Origin: JAEUMD01 sp964559355
Lineage (GTDB): Bacteria; Pseudomonadota; Alphaproteobacteria; Rhizobiales; Hyphomicrobiaceae
NCBI GenBank assembly: GCA_964559355.1
Contig: CAZLHQ010000114.1
Span: 1 to 10,492, forward strand
Direction of reading: 5' to 3'
Length of the DNA stretch: 10,492 nt
Both the position numbers and the translations under genes were made by a program. Below are positions 1 to 6,215 of the stretch, piece after piece (positions within the stretch are counted from its first letter, which is position 1; every line of letters starts with the position of its first letter). Below the pieces are notes generated by a model that saw nothing but the letters and a program-made list of their open reading frames with translations, did no database searches and was not told the DNA's origin.

Positions 1-1213
1 TGCCGGCAATCGCCCAGCCTGTTTCGGTCTGCCACCAATGGTCAACCACCGGCACTTTCAATTTGGCTTCGGCCCATTTGATGGTCTCGGGATCGGCACG
101 CTCGCCGGCAAGGAACAGCGTACGCAGGCCCGACAGGTCATACTTGCCGATCAACTCGCCCTGCGGATCTTCTTTCTTGATCGCGCGGAACGCGGTCGGC
201 GCAGTGAACAATGCTGAGATCTTGTGCTCGGAGATCATGCGCCAGAAGGCACCCGCGTCCGGTGTACCAACCGGCTTGCCCTCGTAGACGACGGTGGTGG
301 CGCCATGCAGCAGCGGTGCGTAACAAATGTAGGAGTGTCCAACCACCCAGCCGACGTCTGAAGCCGCCCAGAACACCTCACCCGGCTTGATGCCGTAAAG
401 GTTCCCCATCGTCCACTTCAGCGCCACCATGTGACCGCCATTGTCGCGCACCACGCCTTTGGGCTGCCCTGTGGTGCCCGAGGTGTAGAGGATGTAGAGT
501 GGGTCTGTCGCTGCCACCGGTACGCAACCGGCCTTGCGCCCGGCGGCCTTGGCCGCCTCGACCGACTTGCCCCAATCATGATCGCGACCCGCAATCATCG
601 TTGCCTCGGCCTGGGGACGCTGCAGCACGAGCGTCGCTGACGGCTTGTGCTCGCTGAGCTCGATCGCCTTGTCGAGCAGGGGCTTATAGGGAATGACGCG
701 CGCCGTCTCGATACCGCATGACGCCGACACGATCGCCACCGGCTTGGCATCGTTGATGCGGGTGGCAAGCTCAGCTGCCGCAAAGCCGCCGAATACGACC
801 GAATGCACCGCGCCGATGCGTGCGCAGGCAAGCATCGCGATAACAGCTTCGGGGATCATCGGCATGTAGACGATGACGCGATCGCCTTTGCCAACGCCGA
901 TGTCGAGCAGCACGGCGGCAAGAGTCGCCACCTCGTCGGTCAGCTCGGCATAGGTGTAGGATCTCTTGGTGTTGGTGACGGGGCTGTCGTAGATCAGCGC
1001 CTTCTGCGCGCCGCGCCCGGCCTCGACATGGCGGTCGAGGCAATTGTAGGCGGTGTTGCATTCAGCCCCTGCAAACCAACGGCCATAATGGCCTGCATAG
1101 GGATCCACCACCTTGTCCCACAACTTGTACCAAGCGACGTCCTTGGCAGCCTCGGCCCAGAAAGCCTCTGGGTTCTTCTGCCAATCGGCATAAACTTGCG
1201 CATAGCGGCTCAT
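1..1213 (-). CDS. prpE: Propionyl-CoA synthetase, 5' part (runs off window start)
   Basis: This gene encodes an acetyl/propionyl-CoA synthetase that activates propionate with ATP and CoA to propionyl-CoA through an acyl-AMP intermediate in the cytoplasm. The visible 404 codons begin MSRYAQVYADWQKNPEAFW. They include the segment CLDRHVEAGRGAQKALIYD, which is typical of PrpE rather than Acs, then VVFGGFAAAELA. The P-loop-like ATP motif YTSGTTGQPKG is at residues 243-253 and WWQTETGW at 393-400. Family members have about 630 residues, so the C-terminal third, with the catalytic lysine domain, lies outside the window. The start is well supported: AGGAGGA (complement of 1221-1227) sits 7 bases before the ATG at 1213. 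Acs is the main alternative, but PrpE-type sequence fits better. No partner genes of the methylcitrate or methylmalonyl pathway are visible. The next gene, on the same strand, is about 200 bases upstream. Confidence 0.9.
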   Translation of the reverse strand, partial: MSRYAQVYADWQKNPEAFWAEAAKDVAWYKLWDKVVDPYAGHYGRWFAGAECNTAYNCLDRHVEAGRGAQKALIYDSPVTNTKRSYTYAELTDEVATLAAVLLDIGVGKGDRVIVYMPMIPEAVIAMLACARIGAVHSVVFGGFAAAELATRINDAKPVAIVSASCGIETARVIPYKPLLDKAIELSEHKPSATLVLQRPQAEATMIAGRDHDWGKSVEAAKAAGRKAGCVPVAATDPLYILYTSGTTGQPKGVVRDNGGHMVALKWTMGNLYGIKPGEVFWAASDVGWVVGHSYICYAPLLHGATTVVYEGKPVGTPDAGAFWRMISEHKISALFTAPTAFRAIKKEDPQGELIGKYDLSGLRTLFLAGERADPETIKWAEAKLKVPVVDHWWQTETGWAIAG

Positions 1214-1409
1214 CGTGGCGTCCTCCTAGGGTCGGCGCATTCGCCTTTTTCGTTGCCTCTAATCAGCATCCTCACGGCATCGGAGGCAATAGGCAGCACC
1301 TAGGAGTTTCGGCTAGTGTAGGGCTGACAACCGTCAAAACTGTCGCTTGTCGCGACGGCGCTCAGACCGACCAGGGCTCGGACCCACTCGGACTGAGGCC
1401 CACCCAGAC
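1214..1409. other. Intergenic region with prpE leader and degenerate 16-base repeats
   Basis: This gap separates the permease gene (ending at 1410) from prpE (starting at 1213), both on the minus strand. It must hold any prpE promoter. A TTGACG is present on the minus strand near 1335, but I see no well-spaced -10 box. The part next to the permease stop holds imperfect direct repeats, described as a separate entry. No small ORF with a ribosome binding site and no clear terminator with a T tract is evident. Confidence 0.5.
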
Positions 1410-1420
1410 TCAGGCCCACC
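1376..1420. repeat. Short imperfect tandem repeat across the permease stop codon
   Basis: Two near-identical 14-mers, GACTGAGGCCCACC (1391-1404) and GACTCAGGCCCACC (1407-1420), differ at one base and lie 16 bases apart. A more diverged copy, containing GGACCCAC, lies at about 1376-1389. The last copy overlaps the final codons (Trp-Trp-Ala) and stop of the permease gene, so duplication at this site could have changed the C-terminus. It may be a slippage product; no function is evident. Confidence 0.6.
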
Positions 1421-2573
1421 AGGACAGGACGCCATAGCCAAGCGCGGCGGCAGCGGCCGCAACCGGCAAAGTCAACACCCAGGACAGCAAGATGGCGCCG
1501 ATCACCCGCCGGTCGGCGGTCCCCTTGATTAATCCGACACCGCTGATCGCGCCGACCGATACGTGTGTCGTCGAGACCGGCATCCCGAGCCGGCTGGCGA
1601 ATATGACCATGAAGGCTGTCACCAGGTTGGCTGTTAGTGCCTGGCCGTCGTTCATGCGCGCAATGCGCTTGCTCATGGTGATGGCAACTTTGCGGGCGTT
1701 GACGAGGCCGCCAAGCGCCATGGCCAATGCAATTGCGACCATGCCGATGTGAAGCTCCAGCGCTTTCACCACCAACAGGAGCGCGACAATCTTGGGAGTG
1801 TCGTTGAGGCCGCGCGCAAAACTCACCGCCACAGCGCTGGCAAAGTGCAATCCGTCAACCATTGCTTGCGCCGAAATGCCGAGCAGCCGGCCGTCATATT
1901 TCATGACGCAATGGTCCGTGGTGCCGACCGTCACCGAAAGGACCGGCGAAGACGCTCGAACGACATTCGATCCGGCATCAGCCACGCCTGCAAGCGCCAC
2001 CGCCCCAACCGGAACGAACGAACGTGGCCCCACGCAGATGCAATGCTGGCGGCCGATGCCAAGCCAGCGCACGCCCGCAGTTGCCACGCGATAGAGCGGC
2101 ATTGCCAGCATCAGCGACAGCAACGGGCTGACCAGCAGCGGCAACACGAATGCGGAGCCTAGCCGCGAAAGGTCGAGACTGGCGCCTGCTGCCACCACGC
2201 CTGCACCCACCAGCGCCCCGGTCAGGGCATGAGTGGTGGAAATCGGAAAGCCCAGCACTGTCGCCAGCATTACCGTTGCAGCGGCCCCCACGCCAACTGC
2301 TGCAAGGAACACGGGCGAAGCGGCGACGACATCGGGCACCAGGCCTTTTCCGGAAAATGCCTTGACCAGTTCTTCGGCCAGGAACACAGACGCGACCGAA
2401 CCCGCCAGCGTTGCGAATGTGCCGATCCATAGCGCTTGACGGAATGTCGCCGTCGAACTTCCAAATAGTGTCGCCACGCCCTTGAAGTTGTCGTTGGCGC
2501 CGTTGGCATAGGCGACGAACAGCGTGGCGAGCAGCAGCAGCGAGGTCAGCAAGGAACAATTCCCCCGGTTCAT
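1410..2573 (-). CDS. PiT-family inorganic phosphate (or sulfate) permease
   Basis: This is an integral membrane anion:cation symporter of the PiT/PHO4 family (Pfam PF01384), probably importing inorganic phosphate. The two inverted family repeats are both visible: YANGANDNFKGVATLFGS with GFPISTTHALTGALVG in the first half, and RGLNDTPKIVALLL with GMPVSTTHVSVGAISGVG in the second. About nine to ten hydrophobic segments are present, with a hydrophilic loop in the middle. The start is uncertain. An ATG at 2630 adds 19 atypical residues, the ATG at 2573 is used here, and a TTG at 2552 follows GGGGGAA and gives the shortest, most family-like N-terminus; neither ATG has a good Shine-Dalgarno sequence. 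Some family members, such as Bacillus CysP, carry sulfate, and the divergent neighbour is a TauE/SafE anion exporter, so sulfate is a possible substrate. No phoU/pit accessory gene is adjacent. Confidence 0.88.
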   Translation of the reverse strand: MNRGNCSLLTSLLLLATLFVAYANGANDNFKGVATLFGSSTATFRQALWIGTFATLAGSVASVFLAEELVKAFSGKGLVPDVVAASPVFLAAVGVGAAATVMLATVLGFPISTTHALTGALVGAGVVAAGASLDLSRLGSAFVLPLLVSPLLSLMLAMPLYRVATAGVRWLGIGRQHCICVGPRSFVPVGAVALAGVADAGSNVVRASSPVLSVTVGTTDHCVMKYDGRLLGISAQAMVDGLHFASAVAVSFARGLNDTPKIVALLLVVKALELHIGMVAIALAMALGGLVNARKVAITMSKRIARMNDGQALTANLVTAFMVIFASRLGMPVSTTHVSVGAISGVGLIKGTADRRVIGAILLSWVLTLPVAAAAAALGYGVLSWWA

Positions 2574-2806
2574 TGGCGCAACGAGAGCGGCAATCGCACA
2601 GCCGCTCTTTGGGGTTCGGTGGAAACCCATTTAATGTTACGCATCGATGCAATGTTCGCCGTTCGCAGCCACGCGGCCGTCTGCGCCTAGGATGCTGACG
2701 TCACCCCGGCACGTTCGGAACAACACTCCAGTTCGTGAGATCGCCGCATGTGGTTTGCTGTGCCGCACAAGCCGTCATTGAACAACGAGCGCAGGGCCTG
2801 CTGGCG

Positions 2807-3571
2807 ATGATTACCGATCCCTGGTTCTACGCCATCGCGGTGCCTGCAATCGCGCTGACCGGCCTTGCCAAAGGCGGCTTTCTGGGTGCTGCTGGCGGGC
2901 TTGCGGTGCCCATGATGAGCCTCGTCATCTCACCTGTGCAGGCCGCCGCCATCATGCTGCCGATCCTCAACGTGATGGACCTCGTCGGCGTCATTGCCTA
3001 CCGGCGCGATTTCGACCGCGACAACCTCAAGATCTTGCTGCCCGCGGCCGTTGTCGGCATCGCCCTCGGCTGGGCAACCGCCGCTTACGTGACCGAGGCC
3101 CATGTGCGCCTTATCGTCGGCCTCGTCGCGCTGGCGTTTACGCTGAACTATTGGCTTGGCGGAGGGGCAAACAAAGCCGCCGCCGAGCGCAACCGCGCCA
3201 AAGGCAGCTTTTGGGGCATGGTTTCAGGCTTCACCAGTTTCGTCAGCCACACCGGCGCACCGCCCTTCAACATCTACATGCTGCCGCAACGCCTGCCCAA
3301 CGCGGCGCTAGCCGGCACCGCCGTCATGTTCTTCACCACCGTCAACATCATCAAGCTCGTGCCGTACTACGCATTGGGACAGTTCTCGACCGCCAACCTG
3401 ACGACCAGCCTGATGCTGTTGCCGCTCGCACCGCTGGCGATGCTGGCCGGCGTGTGGCTGACGCGGCGCGTGCCGCAAGAGCCATTCTATAAAATCGCCT
3501 ATGCGTCGCTGTTCGTGATCTCGCTGAAGTTGATTTACGATGGCGTGCGCGCCGTCTTTTCTGCAATTTGA
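2807..3571 (+). CDS. TauE/SafE-family sulfite/anion exporter
   Basis: This 254-residue polytopic membrane protein belongs to the TauE/SafE family (Pfam PF01925), whose members are thought to export sulfite, sulfoacetate or related anions. The N-terminus MITDPWFYAIAVPAIALTGL followed by AKGGFLGAAGGLAVPMMSL is the typical first repeat. The second half has the matching segment at about residues 141-157 (GFTSFVSHTGAPPFNIYML), with further hydrophobic helices to the C-terminus. The ATG at 2807 was preferred to the upstream GTG at 2735 because the DPWFY start matches the family and the 24 extra residues look non-coding; the ribosome binding site is weak at both. It is divergent from the PiT-family gene, and the 233-base gap must hold both promoters. 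A strong terminator lies 179 bases beyond the stop. The substrate cannot be read from the sequence. Confidence 0.88.
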   Translation: MITDPWFYAIAVPAIALTGLAKGGFLGAAGGLAVPMMSLVISPVQAAAIMLPILNVMDLVGVIAYRRDFDRDNLKILLPAAVVGIALGWATAAYVTEAHVRLIVGLVALAFTLNYWLGGGANKAAAERNRAKGSFWGMVSGFTSFVSHTGAPPFNIYMLPQRLPNAALAGTAVMFFTTVNIIKLVPYYALGQFSTANLTTSLMLLPLAPLAMLAGVWLTRRVPQEPFYKIAYASLFVISLKLIYDGVRAVFSAI

Positions 3572-3578
3572 CCGCGAA

Positions 3579-3656
3579 GTTTGATGCTGTCGGCCCGTCC
3601 GATGTGTGCTGCTGGCGATGGATTGCAGCATCAAACGCAGCAACGCCCCACATCGG
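3579..3656 (+). ncRNA. Interleaved inverted repeats; candidate structured RNA or 3' UTR
   Basis: Two perfect inverted repeats interleave just after the TauE-family stop: GTTTGATGCTG (3579-3589) with CAGCATCAAAC (3626-3636), and CCGATGTG (3599-3606) with CACATCGG (3649-3656). They can form a pseudoknot or two mutually exclusive stems. No T tract follows either, so this is not a simple terminator. The true terminator is 94 bases further on. The RNA may be a structured 3' UTR of the exporter mRNA or an independent small RNA ending near 3782. No promoter was recognised, so calling it an RNA gene is inference. Confidence 0.3.
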
Positions 3657-3749
3657 CGGCCACTATTTCATCGATTTGATCGGCGCCAGTTCATCGTAGC
3701 GATCGTTCGAGCGATCAAGTTGCAGAGGCGCACGGCAATGCTTGCTAAC

Positions 3750-3782
3750 GAAAACCCCCGCAACGATGGTGCGGGGGTTTTC
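3750..3782. terminator. Strong rho-independent terminator, probably bidirectional
   Basis: A perfect 13-bp stem, GAAAACCCCCGCA (3750-3762) with TGCGGGGGTTTTC (3770-3782), encloses a 7-base loop. On the plus strand it is followed by a T-rich run (TTTTCAATTTT), suited to ending transcripts from the TauE-family gene. On the minus strand the stem ends in TTTTCGTTAG, so it may also stop transcripts of the 26-codon ORF at 3915-3995. Confidence 0.85.
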
Positions 3783-3860
3783 AATTTTGATGTTGCTGCC
3801 CGCCTCATTCCGTCGTCATCGCGATGATGTGCACGATGACGGGTTCAGAAACGGACCGCC

Positions 3861-3904
3861 TTATTCATCGACATGTTTATTCATCGACTTTATTCATCGA
3901 CATG
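3861..3904. repeat. Three-copy short direct repeat (TTATTCATCGAC)
   Basis: TTATTCATCGAC occurs at 3861-3872, 3877-3888 and 3890-3901, with spacings of 16 and 13 bases. The first and third copies extend to TTATTCATCGACATG. The repeat lies just downstream of the 26-codon minus-strand ORF stop. Three close copies could be slippage products or a cluster of protein-binding sites. It is too short and too irregular for a CRISPR array. Confidence 0.6.
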
Positions 3905-3914
3905 GTTCGCGCGG

Positions 3915-3995
3915 TCAGAGGACGACCCAAGGAATGCTCATCATGACGACGAGCAAAACCCACAGCGCGATCTCTTCTCGTCCTGTGTCAGTCAT
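3915..3995 (-). CDS. Putative 26-residue single-span membrane microprotein
   Basis: This short minus-strand ORF begins MTDTGREEIALW and continues through the hydrophobic run VLLVVMMSIPWVVL to its stop. The N-terminal nine residues are charged (Arg and two Glu) and the remaining 17 or so are almost all hydrophobic, a layout suited to one transmembrane helix. GGAG lies 6 bases before the ATG (TGGAGAACGCC, then ATG at 3995). A possible promoter lies upstream on the same strand: TATAGT (complement of 4040-4045) with TTTTCG 17 bases before it. The strong hairpin at 3750-3782 lies downstream and could end the transcript. I do not recognise a family and assign no function. Small membrane proteins of this size often modulate larger membrane complexes, but that is background only. 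A chance ORF remains possible. Confidence 0.5.
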   Translation of the reverse strand: MTDTGREEIALWVLLVVMMSIPWVVL

Positions 3996-4039
3996 GGCGT
4001 TCTCCAGTGAAAGCTGGACTTCGCTTAACCATGAAAAGC

Positions 4040-4068
4040 ACTATACACACCATCGCATTCGACGAAAA
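4040..4068 (-). promoter_or_regulatory. Possible sigma70-type promoter for the microprotein
   Basis: On the minus strand, TTTTCG (complement of 4063-4068; 3 of 6 matches to TTGACA) and TATAGT (complement of 4040-4045; 5 of 6 matches to TATAAT) are 17 bases apart. They lie 45 bases upstream of the ATG at 3995. The -35 match is poor, so this is tentative. Confidence 0.3.
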
Positions 4069-4326
4069 GAGGGATCGACATGTTACCCCCTATCAATTCC
4101 AGCCCAATTTTGGTTGGACGGCGAATGCAGCGAGGTCATCCGCCAAGTGTCGAATATTGAAGCGTGCGGCCAGAGCGGTTAGCGTTGACGTGGTGTCGTG
4201 ATCGCGAAGTTCTCTTCGCAACCCGGCCGCAAAATTACCTGCGGACTTCACGATCATCACACGAGCGGGGTTTGGCTACAGCGCACGCATGGGCGGGTTG
4301 ACATGCGCGCAAGCACAAGGTCCGCC

Positions 4327-5955
4327 ATGGCGCACAATCCTTACGATCAAAATCTTGAACGCACGCCGGCCAATCACCAACCGTTGACGCCGCTCACGCT
4401 GGTAGAGCGCGCTGCCAAGGTTCATCCCGGTGCCACCGCAATCATCCATGGCGCCAGCCGCTCTACCTATGCCGATTATTTTGCACGCTGCCGCCAACTC
4501 GCCTCCGCCCTCTCACGACGCTACATCGGCAAGGGCGATACCGTGTCTGTGGTGCTGCCGAACACGCCGCCGATGCTCGAAGCGCATGTCGGTGTGCCGA
4601 TGGTGGGCGCTGTTTTGCATTCGATCAACACGCGTCTCGATGCGGCGATCATCGCCTTCCAGCTCGACCACGCCAACACCAAGGTCCTGATCGTCGACCG
4701 TGAATTCGCCCCGGTGATGCGGCAGGCCCTGGCGCTGGCCAAGGTCGATCCGTTGATCATCGACGTCGACGATCCCGAGTTCCCTCAAGACAATGAGCGC
4801 CTCTCCTATCTCGATTACGAGGAGTTCCTGGCGACGGGTGATCCGCAATTCGCGTGGCGCATGCCTGACGACGAATGGGACGCGATCGCCTTGAACTACA
4901 CCTCCGGCACGACCGGCAATCCCAAGGGCGTCGTCTACCATCATCGTGGCGCGGCCCTGATGTGCTACGCCAACACCGTCGCCACAGGCATGCAGCGCCA
5001 TCCCGTGTATCTGTGGACGCTGCCGATGTTCCACTGCAATGGCTGGTGCTTTCCGTGGTCACTGTCGGTCGTAGCGGGCACCCACGTTTGCCTTCGATGG
5101 GTGCGCGCCAAGGCGATGTACGATGCAATCGCCGACCACAAGGTGACGCATCTGTCGGGCGCGCCGATCGTGATGGCGACATTGCTCAACGCGCCAGACA
5201 ACGAGCGCCGGGCAATTGCCCACAAGGTTGCCTTCAACCACGCGGCCGCCCCGCCCCCCGAAGCCGTGCTGGCGCGGATGCAGGAGGCCGGCTTCGCCCT
5301 CACCCATCTCTACGGCCTGACCGAGACCTATGGCCCGGCCGTGCTCAACGAATGGCATGACGTATGGAACGAGCTGCCGCCCGAGGCCAATATCGCCATG
5401 CGGGCCCGGCAAGGCGTTCGCTACACCGCGCTTGAAGATCTGACCGTCATGAATCCGGAAACGATGACGCCCGTGCCTGCCGATGGAGAGACCATCGGTG
5501 AAGTCATGTTCCGCGGCAACATCGTCATGAAGGGCTACCTCAAGAATCCCAAAGCGACGGACGAAGCATTCAGTGGCGGCTGGTTTCATTCCGGCGATTT
5601 GGGCGTTTTGCACCCGGACGGCTACATCCAGATCAAGGACCGCTCCAAGGACATCATCATCTCGGGCGGCGAGAACATCTCCTCGATCGAGGTCGAGGAC
5701 GTTCTTTACCGGCATCCCGCGGTCACGAGTTGCGCGGTGGTTGCCAAAGCCGATGAGCGTTGGGGCGAGACCCCGTGTGCCTTCGTCGAACTGAAGCCTG
5801 GAGTCAGCATTACGAGCGAGGAGTTGATCGCCTTCTGCCAGCAGCATCTTGCGCGCTACAAGGTGCCTCGCCATGTTGTATTTGCGCCAATTCCAAAAAC
5901 GTCGACCGGAAAAATCCAGAAGTTCCGGCTGCGCGAGATGACCAAAGACATCTGA
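4327..5955 (+). CDS. Acyl-CoA synthetase (AMP-binding superfamily)
   Basis: This 542-residue enzyme of the ANL superfamily activates a carboxylic acid with ATP and then transfers it to CoA. Motifs are complete: YTSGTTGNPKGV at residues 191-202, YGLTETYGP from 329, GWFHSGDLG from 418, IKDRSKDIIISGGENISS from 436, and PKTSTGKIQK with the catalytic lysine at 529. The block after the ATP motif (VYHHRGA, then HPVYLWTLPMFHCNGWCFPW) is typical of the medium/long-chain fatty acid and DmdB-like (3-methylmercaptopropionate-CoA ligase) subgroup. Chain length or exact substrate cannot be read from the sequence. The frame is open from 4198, but the ATG at 4327 has AAGG 6 bases upstream and gives the usual MAHNPYDQNL start. 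It appears to be transcribed alone: the flanking genes are over 250 bases away. Confidence 0.92.
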   Translation: MAHNPYDQNLERTPANHQPLTPLTLVERAAKVHPGATAIIHGASRSTYADYFARCRQLASALSRRYIGKGDTVSVVLPNTPPMLEAHVGVPMVGAVLHSINTRLDAAIIAFQLDHANTKVLIVDREFAPVMRQALALAKVDPLIIDVDDPEFPQDNERLSYLDYEEFLATGDPQFAWRMPDDEWDAIALNYTSGTTGNPKGVVYHHRGAALMCYANTVATGMQRHPVYLWTLPMFHCNGWCFPWSLSVVAGTHVCLRWVRAKAMYDAIADHKVTHLSGAPIVMATLLNAPDNERRAIAHKVAFNHAAAPPPEAVLARMQEAGFALTHLYGLTETYGPAVLNEWHDVWNELPPEANIAMRARQGVRYTALEDLTVMNPETMTPVPADGETIGEVMFRGNIVMKGYLKNPKATDEAFSGGWFHSGDLGVLHPDGYIQIKDRSKDIIISGGENISSIEVEDVLYRHPAVTSCAVVAKADERWGETPCAFVELKPGVSITSEELIAFCQQHLARYKVPRHVVFAPIPKTSTGKIQKFRLREMTKDI

Positions 5956-5979
5956 TCGAGCGAACTCAGTCCAAGCGCA

Positions 5980-6014
5980 GATCGGGCACAGGCCGGGGGC
6001 GAACCCGCCCGATC
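5980..6014. terminator. Inverted repeat after the acyl-CoA synthetase; possible terminator
   Basis: GATCGGGC (5980-5987) and GCCCGATC (6007-6014) form a perfect 8-bp stem 24 bases after the stop codon, with a 19-base GC-rich loop. There is no T tract, so it may be a weak or factor-dependent terminator or only an RNA-stabilising hairpin. A second small palindrome, ATTGCC-TT-GGCAAT, follows at about 6018-6031. Confidence 0.35.
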
Positions 6015-6215
6015 AGCAATTGCCTTGGCAATGCCACACTCGCGGCGGAAACCACGACCGCAGACGATCATGCTACGCCAATTCAGGTGTGATAGAAGGG
6101 ACCGCCTCGACATCGACGGCGGGTCGACCGGTGAGACGCCGCGCACCAAGTGTTTCTTCGCCAAGGCAAAAGGCGAGCCTCGAGCCTGGCACGAACTCGT
6201 GAAATCCGGTTCTCT

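Larger units (their letters stand above)
3572..4326. other. 755-base stretch without a large gene
   Basis: This gap between the TauE-family gene and the acyl-CoA synthetase holds interleaved inverted repeats (3579-3656), a strong terminator hairpin (3750-3782), an operator-like palindrome TCATCGCGATGA (3816-3827), a three-copy short repeat (3861-3904), a 26-codon minus-strand ORF (3915-3995), and a small hairpin GCGAAG/CTTCGC with a TTCT loop (4204-4219). Longer open frames here on the plus strand lack ribosome binding sites and family-like sequence. No tRNA cloverleaf was found. The promoter of the downstream acyl-CoA synthetase should lie in the last 200 bases, but I could not fix one. Confidence 0.6.

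Noticed and set aside
803..1303. A 166-codon plus-strand open frame
   Set aside because: It is antisense to prpE, whose motifs and start are unambiguous.
3660..3782. tRNA or other stable RNA gene in front of the strong terminator
   Set aside because: No acceptor stem, anticodon arm or TTC-type loop could be matched to a cloverleaf.
3861..3904. CRISPR array
   Set aside because: Repeats are 12-15 bases with spacers of only 1-4 bases and just three copies.
3742..4182. A 146-codon open frame on the plus strand
   Set aside because: It starts inside the terminator hairpin, has no ribosome binding site, crosses the tandem repeat and shows no family-like sequence. The minus-strand 26-codon ORF has better signals.
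4299..4320. TTGACA as -35 box of the acyl-CoA synthetase
   Set aside because: It is only about 23 bases before the ATG and no -10 sequence follows at proper spacing.
5059..5874. A 271-codon minus-strand open frame
   Set aside because: It lies opposite the fully supported acyl-CoA synthetase and is a GC-rich antisense shadow.
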